A stretch of 64,000 nt of DNA, taken from contig NZ_CP118976.1 of the NCBI RefSeq assembly GCF_029024945.1, positions 124,001 through 188,000 of the forward strand, given 5' to 3'. The DNA comes from Staphylococcus succinus (lineage in GTDB: Bacteria; Bacillota; Bacilli; Staphylococcales; Staphylococcaceae). Positions within the stretch are counted from its first letter, which is position 1, and every line of letters starts with the position of its first letter. This document shows, one piece after another, positions 26,555-33,537 of this stretch. The notes beneath the pieces are model-generated. The model searched no databases. It was not told the origin of the DNA and was given only the letters and a program-made list of their open reading frames with translations. Position numbers and translations under genes: made by a program.

Positions 26555-26599
26555 AAAAAAAGACCTACATAACCATCCTATAGATGTGTTATATAAGCC
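26555..26599 (-). terminator. Leader terminator upstream of the aldehyde dehydrogenase operon
   Basis: Read leftward: arm GGCTTATATAACACATC (26599-26583) pairs with GGATGGTTATGTAGGTC (26578-26562) with G-U pairs and one bulge, then seven T (26561-26555). It stands between the operon's promoter region and its first gene, so transcription must be allowed past it. Confidence 0.8.
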
Positions 26600-26629
26600 T
26601 CATTGCTCAATAAGTATTCACTTTTAAAA
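26595..26629 (-). promoter_or_regulatory. ANTAR (EutV) antiterminator element in the aldehyde dehydrogenase leader
   Basis: Read leftward: TTTTAAAAGTGAATA (26629-26615) is identical to the block before eutH. Six bases later GAGC-AATGAG-GCTT (26608-26595) forms a hairpin with a hexaloop having A1 and G4. Its 3' arm overlaps the 5' arm of the terminator. Identity and spacing to the eutH leader (5 and 6 nt) make a shared EutV target very likely. Confidence 0.75.
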
Positions 26630-26641
26630 TAATGCATCGAC

Positions 26642-26655
26642 TGAAAACGCATGCA
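26642..26655. promoter_or_regulatory. cre-like site in the ALDH/M20 divergent spacer
   Basis: TGAAAACGCATGCA matches 12 of 14 cre positions. Placement upstream of the leftward leader and near the rightward gene is compatible with CcpA control of either. Confidence 0.35.
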
Positions 26656-26757
26656 TTTAATTTAGTTGAAGTTTACTAAATTTTCAAAACCTTGTCAATT
26701 TTCAATCATTAAATTATACTTTGAAAGAATTTACTATCGAAGGAGGAAATGTATATT

Positions 26758-27831
26758 ATGACGAAAACACTTAATTTATTATTGGATCTCATAGCATTTG
26801 ATAGCTCTACTAAAGAAAGAGCCAATGACACCATACAATATTGTTATGATTGGTTAAAAGAAGCATCACTTCATCCTGAGATATTATCGAATAATGGATA
26901 TCAAATGTTAGTTTGTAATGTAGGTAAAGGTGACAAGAAGCTTATTTTAAATGGACATGTCGATGTCGTCAGTGGTAAGGCAAGCCAATTTAGCCCTGAA
27001 ATTAAAGATGGTAAAGTATATGGCAGGGGAACAGCTGACATGAAGGCTGGCGTAAGTGCAATGATGGTTGCTTTAACTGAGCTTCAAGAAAGCGATTTGA
27101 ATGAGACTACAGTACAATTACAGCTGATGTCTGATGAAGAAATCGGTGGTTATAATTGTGCCGCTTATTTAACAGAGCAAGGTTATTTAGGTGATTTTGT
27201 TATTTGTGCAGAACCAACTCAACTTGGTATTGGTTTTCAAGCGAAAGGGATCTTACAAATAGATATTGAATTAAGAGGTGCTTCAGCACATAGTAGTAGG
27301 CCGTGGGAAGGAGAAAATGCAGTCGTAAAAGCTTTTGAATTATATCAACAGCTTATTAGCTTACCATTTGCTAAGGAATCTACAGAGGTTTACGACCAAC
27401 CTTCTATAAATTTAGCTAAAATTAATGCTGGAGATGTATATAATAAGGTGCCAGATATATGCCATATATCATTTGATATCCGCTACTTACCAACACAAAA
27501 TAAAGAACAAATTATAAAAGAAATTGAAAGTATTATGGATGGTCATATTGATATTCACTTAGAAGGTGCAGCTGTCCAAAATGATGTAGATGACGTGTAT
27601 ATTCAAAAATTAATAAAACATATAAAGCAAATGACTGGTGAAAGTTCTGTGGATATTTTTGGGCAACATGGCTATGCAGATACAAGGTATTTTTCAAGGT
27701 ATCATGTACCTGCTATTGAATTTGGACCTAGTGGTGGCGCCTGGCATGGAGATGGTGAATATGCAGATATAGAATCTATAGAGGCTTTTAAAGACACCTT
27801 AGTTTCATTTGCGAAAAGATTTAATGACTAA
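26758..27831 (+). CDS. M20-family metallohydrolase (ArgE/DapE-like)
   Basis: 357 residues. Metal and catalytic motifs of the M20 family are complete: NGHVDVVSG (His and Asp), GRGTADMKAG (Asp), SDEEIGG (Glu-Glu), CAEPTQ and a C-terminal WHGDGEYAD (His). The family removes N-acyl groups or cleaves small peptides. Divergent from the aldehyde dehydrogenase operon, so it might hydrolyse the end product of a gamma-glutamylation pathway (gamma-glutamylglycine to glutamate and glycine). That is a guess; acetylornithine deacetylase-type activity is the conservative alternative. ATG 26758 follows AGGAGG by 11 nt; ATG 26749 would be too close. Confidence 0.82.
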   Translation: MTKTLNLLLDLIAFDSSTKERANDTIQYCYDWLKEASLHPEILSNNGYQMLVCNVGKGDKKLILNGHVDVVSGKASQFSPEIKDGKVYGRGTADMKAGVSAMMVALTELQESDLNETTVQLQLMSDEEIGGYNCAAYLTEQGYLGDFVICAEPTQLGIGFQAKGILQIDIELRGASAHSSRPWEGENAVVKAFELYQQLISLPFAKESTEVYDQPSINLAKINAGDVYNKVPDICHISFDIRYLPTQNKEQIIKEIESIMDGHIDIHLEGAAVQNDVDDVYIQKLIKHIKQMTGESSVDIFGQHGYADTRYFSRYHVPAIEFGPSGGAWHGDGEYADIESIEAFKDTLVSFAKRFND

Positions 27832-27844
27832 AAGATAGATAATA

Positions 27845-27879
27845 AATGAGGAGGTATATAAACATGGCTCCTTATTTTT
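27845..27879 (+). terminator. Terminator of the M20 hydrolase gene
   Basis: Stem AATGAGGAG / CTCCTTATT followed by TTTTT. Confidence 0.7.
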
Positions 27880-27980
27880 ATTGGATATGAATATAAAGAC
27901 TTACGTATAGCGCATAGTCATATTGCAGTATGCTCATCGCTTGTCATAACGTCACTAAATGCGAAGGAAGGAGATTCACA

Positions 27981-28469
27981 ATGAAAGAAACAATATATTT
28001 AGCAGGAGGATGCCTTTGGGGTGTCCAGGCATTTTTTAAGTTAATTCCTGGCGTAATTGACACAGAAGCAGGGAGAGCAAATGGAAAATCTCAAACGATC
28101 GATGGTGTTTACGATGGTTATACAGAATGTGTGAAAATTACATTTAATACTGAAGTGGTGACAGTTAAAGTATTAATGGGACATCTGTTTGAAATTATTG
28201 ATCCTTATAGTTTGAATAAACAAGGTGAAGATGTAGGTTTAAAATATCGTACTGGTGTTTACAGTGAGCAATCACAGCATTTGAATGAAGCTCAAAATTT
28301 TATTGCAAAAAGAGCTGATTGTAAACGTATTGCTGTTGAGGTATTACCATTAACAAACTATGTGAAAAGCTCAGAAGTACATCAAGATAGATTAGATAAG
28401 TTTCCTAAAGATTATTGTCACATCCCAATAGAATTAATGAAAAAATACAAAAGAAACGGTAAATCGTAG
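27981..28469 (+). CDS. msrA: Peptide methionine sulfoxide reductase MsrA
   Basis: 162 residues. The catalytic Cys lies in AGGCLWGVQAFF, a variant of the usual GCFWG. Downstream VYDGYTECVKITFN, GEDVGLKYRTGVYS (the GxDxGxQYRS region) and YHxxDxK-like remnants follow. MsrA repairs oxidised methionine in proteins. Some substitutions in the consensus motifs suggest a divergent paralogue. Start ATG 27981 follows GAAGGAGA; the in-frame ATG at 27930 is upstream of that site. Monocistronic. Confidence 0.85.
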   Translation: MKETIYLAGGCLWGVQAFFKLIPGVIDTEAGRANGKSQTIDGVYDGYTECVKITFNTEVVTVKVLMGHLFEIIDPYSLNKQGEDVGLKYRTGVYSEQSQHLNEAQNFIAKRADCKRIAVEVLPLTNYVKSSEVHQDRLDKFPKDYCHIPIELMKKYKRNGKS

Positions 28470-28493
28470 CCTGAAAATATTGCTTTTATATGC

Positions 28494-28522
28494 TTGACAA
28501 ATGATTTTAAAGGGCGTATTAT
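28494..28522 (+). promoter_or_regulatory. Promoter of the YhgE/MarR operon
   Basis: Consensus TTGACA (28494-28499), 17-bp spacer, TATTAT (28517-28522). Confidence 0.8.
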
Positions 28523-28530
28523 TTGTGAAT

Positions 28531-28545
28531 GTACAAGGGGTGTAC
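28531..28545. promoter_or_regulatory. Operator 1 of the YhgE/MarR operon
   Basis: GTACAAGGGGTGTAC, a 15-bp near-palindrome lying 8 bp after the -10, about at the transcription start. Shares 14 of 15 bases with operator 2. Confidence 0.65.
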
Positions 28546-28650
28546 TATGTATGGTGAATAGTGCACACGACGTAGAAAAGGTGTAGTATTGTATCTTTAA
28601 AACCCATTGCAAAGGAACTTTGATGCTGTGGGTATAATTTTATTTTAATG

Positions 28651-28665
28651 GTACACGGGGTGTAC
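28651..28665. promoter_or_regulatory. Operator 2 of the YhgE/MarR operon
   Basis: GTACACGGGGTGTAC: GTACAC and GTGTAC are exact inverted repeats around GGG. It lies 25 bp before the start codon, 120 bp from operator 1. Probable binding sites of the MarR regulator encoded in the operon. Confidence 0.65.
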
Positions 28666-28690
28666 AATAGAAAGGAAAGGTAGTCAAAAT

Positions 28691-30124
28691 ATGTTTAATG
28701 AGTTCAAGTTTATATTCAGAAATAAAATGTTAGTTGTGGCACTTTTTTCAGTTGCTATAGTGTCTATGCTTTACGTTGCACTGTTTGTTGGTTCAATTTG
28801 GGATCCATACGACAAAACAGATCAATTAAAAATTTCAGTCGTTAACCATGATGAATCTGCAAAATTGAATGGTAAAAAGGTATCGATTGGTGATGATTTA
28901 GTTGATAAGTTAAAAGATAATGATAAATTTAAATTCCAAGAGGTTTCTGAAAAAGAAGCTTCAAAACAATTGAAAAAAGGGAATAGTGTAGGTACGATTA
29001 TCGTCCCTAAAGATGCTTCTCATAATGCGACAACATTATTAGATAAACATCCTAAAAAGATAAATTTAGAAACACAAGTTAACCCTGGATCTAGTTATAC
29101 AGGTAGTCAGTCAGCACAAAAAGCGATTAATACAGTAACTGATACGATTAAAGATAATATTCGTTCAAATTACTTAGATGAATTATTTGCCAGTGCTAAG
29201 AAATCAAAATCTGGTTATGAAGATACATCAAATGCTCTAGGTAAAATGTCGGACTCAGAGTCACAATTGATTGATGGCAATCAACAAGTGACAGATGGTC
29301 TTAAACAATTGGCACCTTCAGTTGGTCAACCAGCACAACAATTAATTTCTGGTAATCAGCAAGTGACAGATGGTCTAAATCAGTTACAAGCTAATAATGA
29401 TAAATTAAAAGAGAAAATCGATAGTTCAGTTACACAGCAAAAAAATGTAGCTTTTGAAAGTAAAAATGAGAAGGCTTTAAATAATGTGACAAAAGTGAAT
29501 GAAAACAACCCTACACATGCAGATAAATATGGTGAGACAATCGTTCCTTATATGGCTAGTGTAAGTATATTTGTATCAGCAGTTTCATTCAGTGCGATAT
29601 ATCCATTGAGAAAAACAGTTGATAAAGGGGTATCTTCATTGAAACAAGCCTTAGGTAAATTGTTATTGTATATCATCCAAGGTTCGTTAACGGCATTACT
29701 TATGAGTAGTTGGGTTATCTTTGTATTCAACATGTCTATCGACAATGTAGGTAAATTTATATTGGTCGGATTGCTTTGGGCAATTGCTTCAATTACAATT
29801 ACGACATTCTTAGGTTTATTTTTAGATAGAATTGGCTTATTCTTATCTATGTTGTTATTGATATTACAATTAAGTTCTAGTGAAGGTATGTTCCCGATTG
29901 AACAATCAGCACAGTTCTTTAGATGGATCCACCCATTTTCACCAATGTCATATGCAATTCAAGGTTATAGAGAAGCAATCTTTACGAATGCTGGACACTT
30001 TAGCTTTGCCTTTATCATAGTTGTATTGACAAGTATTATTGTAGGTATGATGTTATTACAATACTTGGTATTGTTATGGTTTAATAAGAGAGATAGAGTG
30101 CCGTTTTCAATGCAATTTAAGTAA
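28691..30124 (+). CDS. YhgE/Pip-type ABC-2-like membrane protein
   Basis: 477 residues. One N-terminal membrane helix (about 12-35), a large extracellular region with low-complexity Lys/Asp/Gln content and two copies of a GNQQVTDGL motif, then five membrane helices (about 285-470). The N-terminal block WDPYDKTDQLKISVVNHD is characteristic of YhgE/phage-infection-protein homologues. Shorter than typical YhgE proteins (often 700 residues or more) because the coiled-coil region is reduced. Likely an exporter or export partner; substrate not known. Followed 25 bp later by a MarR regulator. Confidence 0.82.
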   Translation: MFNEFKFIFRNKMLVVALFSVAIVSMLYVALFVGSIWDPYDKTDQLKISVVNHDESAKLNGKKVSIGDDLVDKLKDNDKFKFQEVSEKEASKQLKKGNSVGTIIVPKDASHNATTLLDKHPKKINLETQVNPGSSYTGSQSAQKAINTVTDTIKDNIRSNYLDELFASAKKSKSGYEDTSNALGKMSDSESQLIDGNQQVTDGLKQLAPSVGQPAQQLISGNQQVTDGLNQLQANNDKLKEKIDSSVTQQKNVAFESKNEKALNNVTKVNENNPTHADKYGETIVPYMASVSIFVSAVSFSAIYPLRKTVDKGVSSLKQALGKLLLYIIQGSLTALLMSSWVIFVFNMSIDNVGKFILVGLLWAIASITITTFLGLFLDRIGLFLSMLLLILQLSSSEGMFPIEQSAQFFRWIHPFSPMSYAIQGYREAIFTNAGHFSFAFIIVVLTSIIVGMMLLQYLVLLWFNKRDRVPFSMQFK

Positions 30125-30149
30125 AGTTCAGAAATAAGGGGAGTAACAT

Positions 30150-30605
30150 ATGGAAAATGTTGATCAAACGATTGAAGTAGCGATTAATAAATTTCAAGTA
30201 GTCATGTTGCGTTTGAATAAAGAAATAGTCGAAATCGTTAAAGAAACTGGATTAGCAAATTTACTTTCTAGAGAACAAATTGAAGCAATGCGAATTATAC
30301 AGACCGAAGGTAAAGTAACCATCAATGAATTAGCAACATTGCAAAATATATTTAAGACAGCAGCTTCTAAACGTGTGGCTAAATTAGAAGATATGGGATA
30401 TGTTCAAAGAGCGCATTCGGACAATAAACGTATAAAGTTGATAATGTTAAGCTCGGAAGGTGAAGCATTTTTAAAAGAAGCAACTACTGTGATAACAAAA
30501 GCTGTGAAAGCACGTTTAGGGAATAAATTTACAACGGATGAGATAGAACAGTTTGTAGATCAGTTGACGCATATTGATGAAGTTTTTCGAGAAAGCAAAA
30601 GTTAA
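30150..30605 (+). CDS. MarR-family transcriptional regulator
   Basis: 151 residues with a winged helix-turn-helix at about 35-105 (LSREQIEAMRIIQTEGKVTINELA, then KTAASKRVAKLEDMGYVQR). Second gene of the YhgE operon, and the likely repressor acting at the two GTACAC/GTGTAC operators upstream. The inducing ligand is probably a substrate of the exporter, unknown. Ribosome binding site AAGGGGAG. Confidence 0.88.
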   Translation: MENVDQTIEVAINKFQVVMLRLNKEIVEIVKETGLANLLSREQIEAMRIIQTEGKVTINELATLQNIFKTAASKRVAKLEDMGYVQRAHSDNKRIKLIMLSSEGEAFLKEATTVITKAVKARLGNKFTTDEIEQFVDQLTHIDEVFRESKS

Positions 30606-30645
30606 TACTAACAAATAGTAAAAGTGGGAATATTATTTGAATCTA

Positions 30646-30697
30646 AAACTGATAGGAGTCCTAGTCTGAAATGGCTTGAACTTCTGTCAGTTTTTTT
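30646..30697 (+). terminator. Terminator of the YhgE/MarR operon
   Basis: Stem AAACTGATAGGAG / CTTCTGTCAGTTT (with G-U pairs) around a large loop, followed by seven T. Confidence 0.75.
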
Positions 30698-30863
30698 GTA
30701 GTATTTGGGTGCATACTTTTGCTATTTGCTAGTAAAATATTTAGATTTACAACATTTTACATATATAATGTTAGTTATTCAATGTATACTGAAATTAAGC
30801 ATAGAGTGTGAGGTTAAATGTCTTAATTTTATTACCTAAAAATGATTTGAAGGAGACTTTATT

Positions 30864-31373
30864 ATGATAAAAAGAACAATAGAGCGTGTACTTTCATGGA
30901 TTGGTATTGTTTTGCAGCTAATCGGAGTCGTTGCTATGGCACTTTTCTTACCTTTAATGGGGAATAGTGACTTTAAAGATACAGTAGTTCAAAGTATGCA
31001 AGAACAAGATAGTAGTTTCACCAAACAAGACAGTACAGAGATATTGGATATATTGAGTAGTCTAATTACATTTGGATTGGTATTCTCTATTATTGTACTT
31101 ATCATAGCAATTATTGCTGCTACACTTATTGGTAAGAAAGCAAAATTGGCTGGAGTTTTGTTAATTATTGCGGGTGTTGTTTCTATATTAGGAAACTGGA
31201 TTAATGCAATTTTATGGATTGTAGCTGGTATCATGCTACTAGTTAGAAAACCTAAAAACGACAATGATGATAATAAAGTTCATACACAAGATGATGATTT
31301 AGAATATTTGGATAAAGAGGAACAATCAGCATCTCAACACCAAAATGATCGAGATAATAATTATAAGTATTAA
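30864..31373 (+). CDS. DUF4064-family membrane protein
   Basis: 169 residues. Three hydrophobic segments (about 12-32, 68-92, 97-127) and a long hydrophilic Asp/Asn/Gln-rich C-terminal tail (130-169). The N-terminal half with KRTIERVLSWIGI and the two closely spaced helices fit the DUF4064 family common in staphylococci. Function unknown. Monocistronic with its own terminator; ribosome binding site AAGGAG. Confidence 0.75.
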   Translation: MIKRTIERVLSWIGIVLQLIGVVAMALFLPLMGNSDFKDTVVQSMQEQDSSFTKQDSTEILDILSSLITFGLVFSIIVLIIAIIAATLIGKKAKLAGVLLIIAGVVSILGNWINAILWIVAGIMLLVRKPKNDNDDNKVHTQDDDLEYLDKEEQSASQHQNDRDNNYKY

Positions 31374-31402
31374 TTAGAATTTAAATATAATTAATTTAAG
31401 AA

Positions 31403-31438
31403 AGTCTAGAATGCCAATTGGAGCATTCTAGGCTTTTT
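31403..31438 (+). terminator. Terminator of the DUF4064 gene
   Basis: Stem AGTCTAGAATGC / GCATTCTAGGCT with an 8-nt loop, followed by TTTTT. Confidence 0.88.
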
Positions 31439-31609
31439 AATTAGAGATTTTGATAGATAAATACATTATTAAAATAACAGAATTAATGTATCTTTAGTGA
31501 CATTATTGTCATAGCAGATGACTTAAGATAGAAAAATACGCTATGATATTTTTAAGCATTGTACTTAGTTAAAATTTAAATAATTATTTATATAAATGAG
31601 GTGAGTCAA

Positions 31610-31696
31610 ATGATGATATTAGTGATGTTATCTCCATTATTGATAGTTGGTTTTATCATAATGGCTATTATGGAAGAAAAGAAAAGAAAAAAATAA
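31610..31696 (+). CDS. Putative 28-residue small membrane peptide
   Basis: MMILVMLSPLLIVGFIIMAI, then MEEKKRKK: one hydrophobic helix with a positively charged C-terminal tail. ATG 31610 is preceded by GAGGTGAG at good spacing. Too short to recognise a family. Similar single-helix peptides in Gram-positive bacteria include type I toxins and membrane-protein regulators; no antisense RNA promoter is obvious here. Confidence 0.5.
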   Translation: MMILVMLSPLLIVGFIIMAIMEEKKRKK

Positions 31697-32017
31697 ATGT
31701 TAGGAACAAAACAGCTCAATAGATAGGGGAGGGGAGATGCAAGTCTAATTATTATGGAAAAGTAAAGCTATACACACCAAGTTAGACTAACACTTGTCTT
31801 CCCGAAGACTTACGGTAGTCTTGATTAATGTGATTTCTTGATAGATTATAAATTTTTGAAAAATAGATATACGAAGTTGTAAGTCAAATGGGAGTGTTTG
31901 ACGTGAAACATTTTTGAATGACTACTAGAATACTTAAAATTACTATGTTGTAAAATGAGTGTTTTAGTCACAAACAGTATATTCTCATGTATAATTTCGA
32001 TTAAGGGGGGTTATGCT
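31697..32017. other. 321-bp intergenic region before the AEC transporter gene
   Basis: No gene apparent. One short inverted repeat AAGACT-N6-AGTCTT (near 31805-31822) lies in a comparatively GC-richer stretch and could belong to an untranslated RNA, but nothing supports that further. Confidence 0.4.
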
Positions 32018-32941
32018 ATGAGTGAAATGTTGTACATCTTGCAGACTGTACTATTGCCCATTTTTATCATGATCATTTTAGGTTTTGTTTTACACAAGAA
32101 ATTTACATTAGACTTAAATACACTAGCGAAACTAAACATATATGTTTTTGTGCCAGGGTTTATCTTTGTTAAATTTTACAAAACAAAATTTGAACTAAGT
32201 TTATTATTTTATATTGTTGTATTTTTTATAATTTACATGCTGGTATTGTATATTTTAGGGCGTGTAATAACGAAGTTGAGGAAAGGCGACAAAGGGGAAG
32301 CCACGACGCTGACCAATAGTATTTTATTTTTTAATTCTGGAAATTATGGAGTTCCTGTAAATGACTTAGTGTTTAAGGGAGACCCATTAGCAATGTCAGT
32401 GCAAGTAATTGTGCTTTCGTTGCAAAATATATTTACATTTTCATACGGTATTTTCGCTATTCAATCTGTACAAATCGGTAAATTAAAAGCTTTGGTTGGA
32501 TATTTTAAAATGCCTGTATTATATGCTTTGTTACTAGCAATTATATTGAATTATAATCATGTACCCATTCCCAAATTTATTTGGACGCCAGCAAACTATG
32601 TCGCTGACGCTATGATTGCGATTGCCTTATTATTACTTGGAGCCCAAATTGCGAACATTAAATTTAGTTTGAAATTGTCGGCCTCATACATATATATATT
32701 AATTAGACTGATCATTGGTCCGTTAATTGGGCTTGTAATTATTAAGTTTATGGGGATAGAAGGCATTATTGCCCAGACCTTGTTTATTGCCTCAGCCATG
32801 CCAACATCAGTAAATAGTTCGGTCATTGCGCAAGAATATGATAATAATCCTGAACTTGCAGCAGAATTGGTGTTTTTATCCACTTTATTTAGTGCGATTA
32901 CGGTTGTTGTAGTTATATATCTCTCTAAGATATTATTTTAA
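32018..32941 (+). CDS. AEC-family (auxin efflux carrier-like) transporter
   Basis: 307 residues with about ten hydrophobic helices. FVPGFIFVKFYKTKF, FNSGNYGVPVNDLVF in the middle and ASAMPTSVNSSVIAQEYDNNPELAAELVFLST near the end are typical of bacterial AEC transporters (YfdV/MleP relatives). These move organic anions such as malate or oxalate. Start ATG 32018 follows AAGGGGGG; the in-frame ATG at 31955 has no such site. Isolated gene, substrate unknown. Confidence 0.85.
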   Translation: MSEMLYILQTVLLPIFIMIILGFVLHKKFTLDLNTLAKLNIYVFVPGFIFVKFYKTKFELSLLFYIVVFFIIYMLVLYILGRVITKLRKGDKGEATTLTNSILFFNSGNYGVPVNDLVFKGDPLAMSVQVIVLSLQNIFTFSYGIFAIQSVQIGKLKALVGYFKMPVLYALLLAIILNYNHVPIPKFIWTPANYVADAMIAIALLLLGAQIANIKFSLKLSASYIYILIRLIIGPLIGLVIIKFMGIEGIIAQTLFIASAMPTSVNSSVIAQEYDNNPELAAELVFLSTLFSAITVVVVIYLSKILF

Positions 32942-32965
32942 TGAATTTGTATATTAAGCAAACTC

Positions 32966-33008
32966 AAAAAGGATAACACTCATCTGATAAGATGGTGTTA
33001 TCCTTTTT
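32966..33008. terminator. Bidirectional terminator between the AEC and IsdG-like genes
   Basis: Stem AAAAAGGATAACACTCATC / GATGGTGTTATCCTTTTT with a 6-nt loop, between convergent genes. Confidence 0.92.
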
Positions 33009-33038
33009 ATTTGTAGAAGTTCATGAGGCATATTTAAC

Positions 33039-33356
33039 TTAAAATTCTACAACTGTATATTGTTTCAAAACTTTTTTGAACGGGCTTTGAGGCTTGTCCC
33101 CTTCTTTAGCTTTTTTGTTCATTTCTTTATGTTCAGCCACATGAGATGGTCTGGAAACCCAAGCTTGGAAGTGTTGCTTTTCTTGCCACTTACTGACAAT
33201 AACGTACTCGACTTCATCACCTTTAGATTTTGTCCATACCTCTGCATCGATTAAGCCGTCAACATCCACTAATTCATTGGCGTTTTTTTCGACTTTATCA
33301 TACAATTTTTGTTCATTTTCTTTAGTTGTTGAAAATGCTACTTCAGTAATAAACAT
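33039..33356 (-). CDS. ABM-domain monooxygenase, IsdG/Hmo-like
   Basis: A 105-residue single ferredoxin-like ABM domain. SKWQEKQHFQAWVSRPSHVAEHK parallels the IsdG/HmoA helix that carries the heme-ligating His and the Trp. The N-terminal Asn of true IsdG/IsdI is not evident at its place, so heme degradation is uncertain. Start ATG 33356 follows AAGGAGG. Confidence 0.7.
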   Translation of the reverse strand: MFITEVAFSTTKENEQKLYDKVEKNANELVDVDGLIDAEVWTKSKGDEVEYVIVSKWQEKQHFQAWVSRPSHVAEHKEMNKKAKEGDKPQSPFKKVLKQYTVVEF

Positions 33357-33537
33357 GATGGACCTCCTTAAAAAATTAAATATGGTATTTATGCTATCAC
33401 TTTTAAAATTTTTTCTCTAGCGGAATTTTTAAAGCATTTGATTTTTATTTTTAACGTGTTATAACTAGTTCTTGTAAAAACCAAAACTGTATGACTATAT
33501 ATTATTTTTAAAAATCTACTTAAAAAGGACGATTAAA

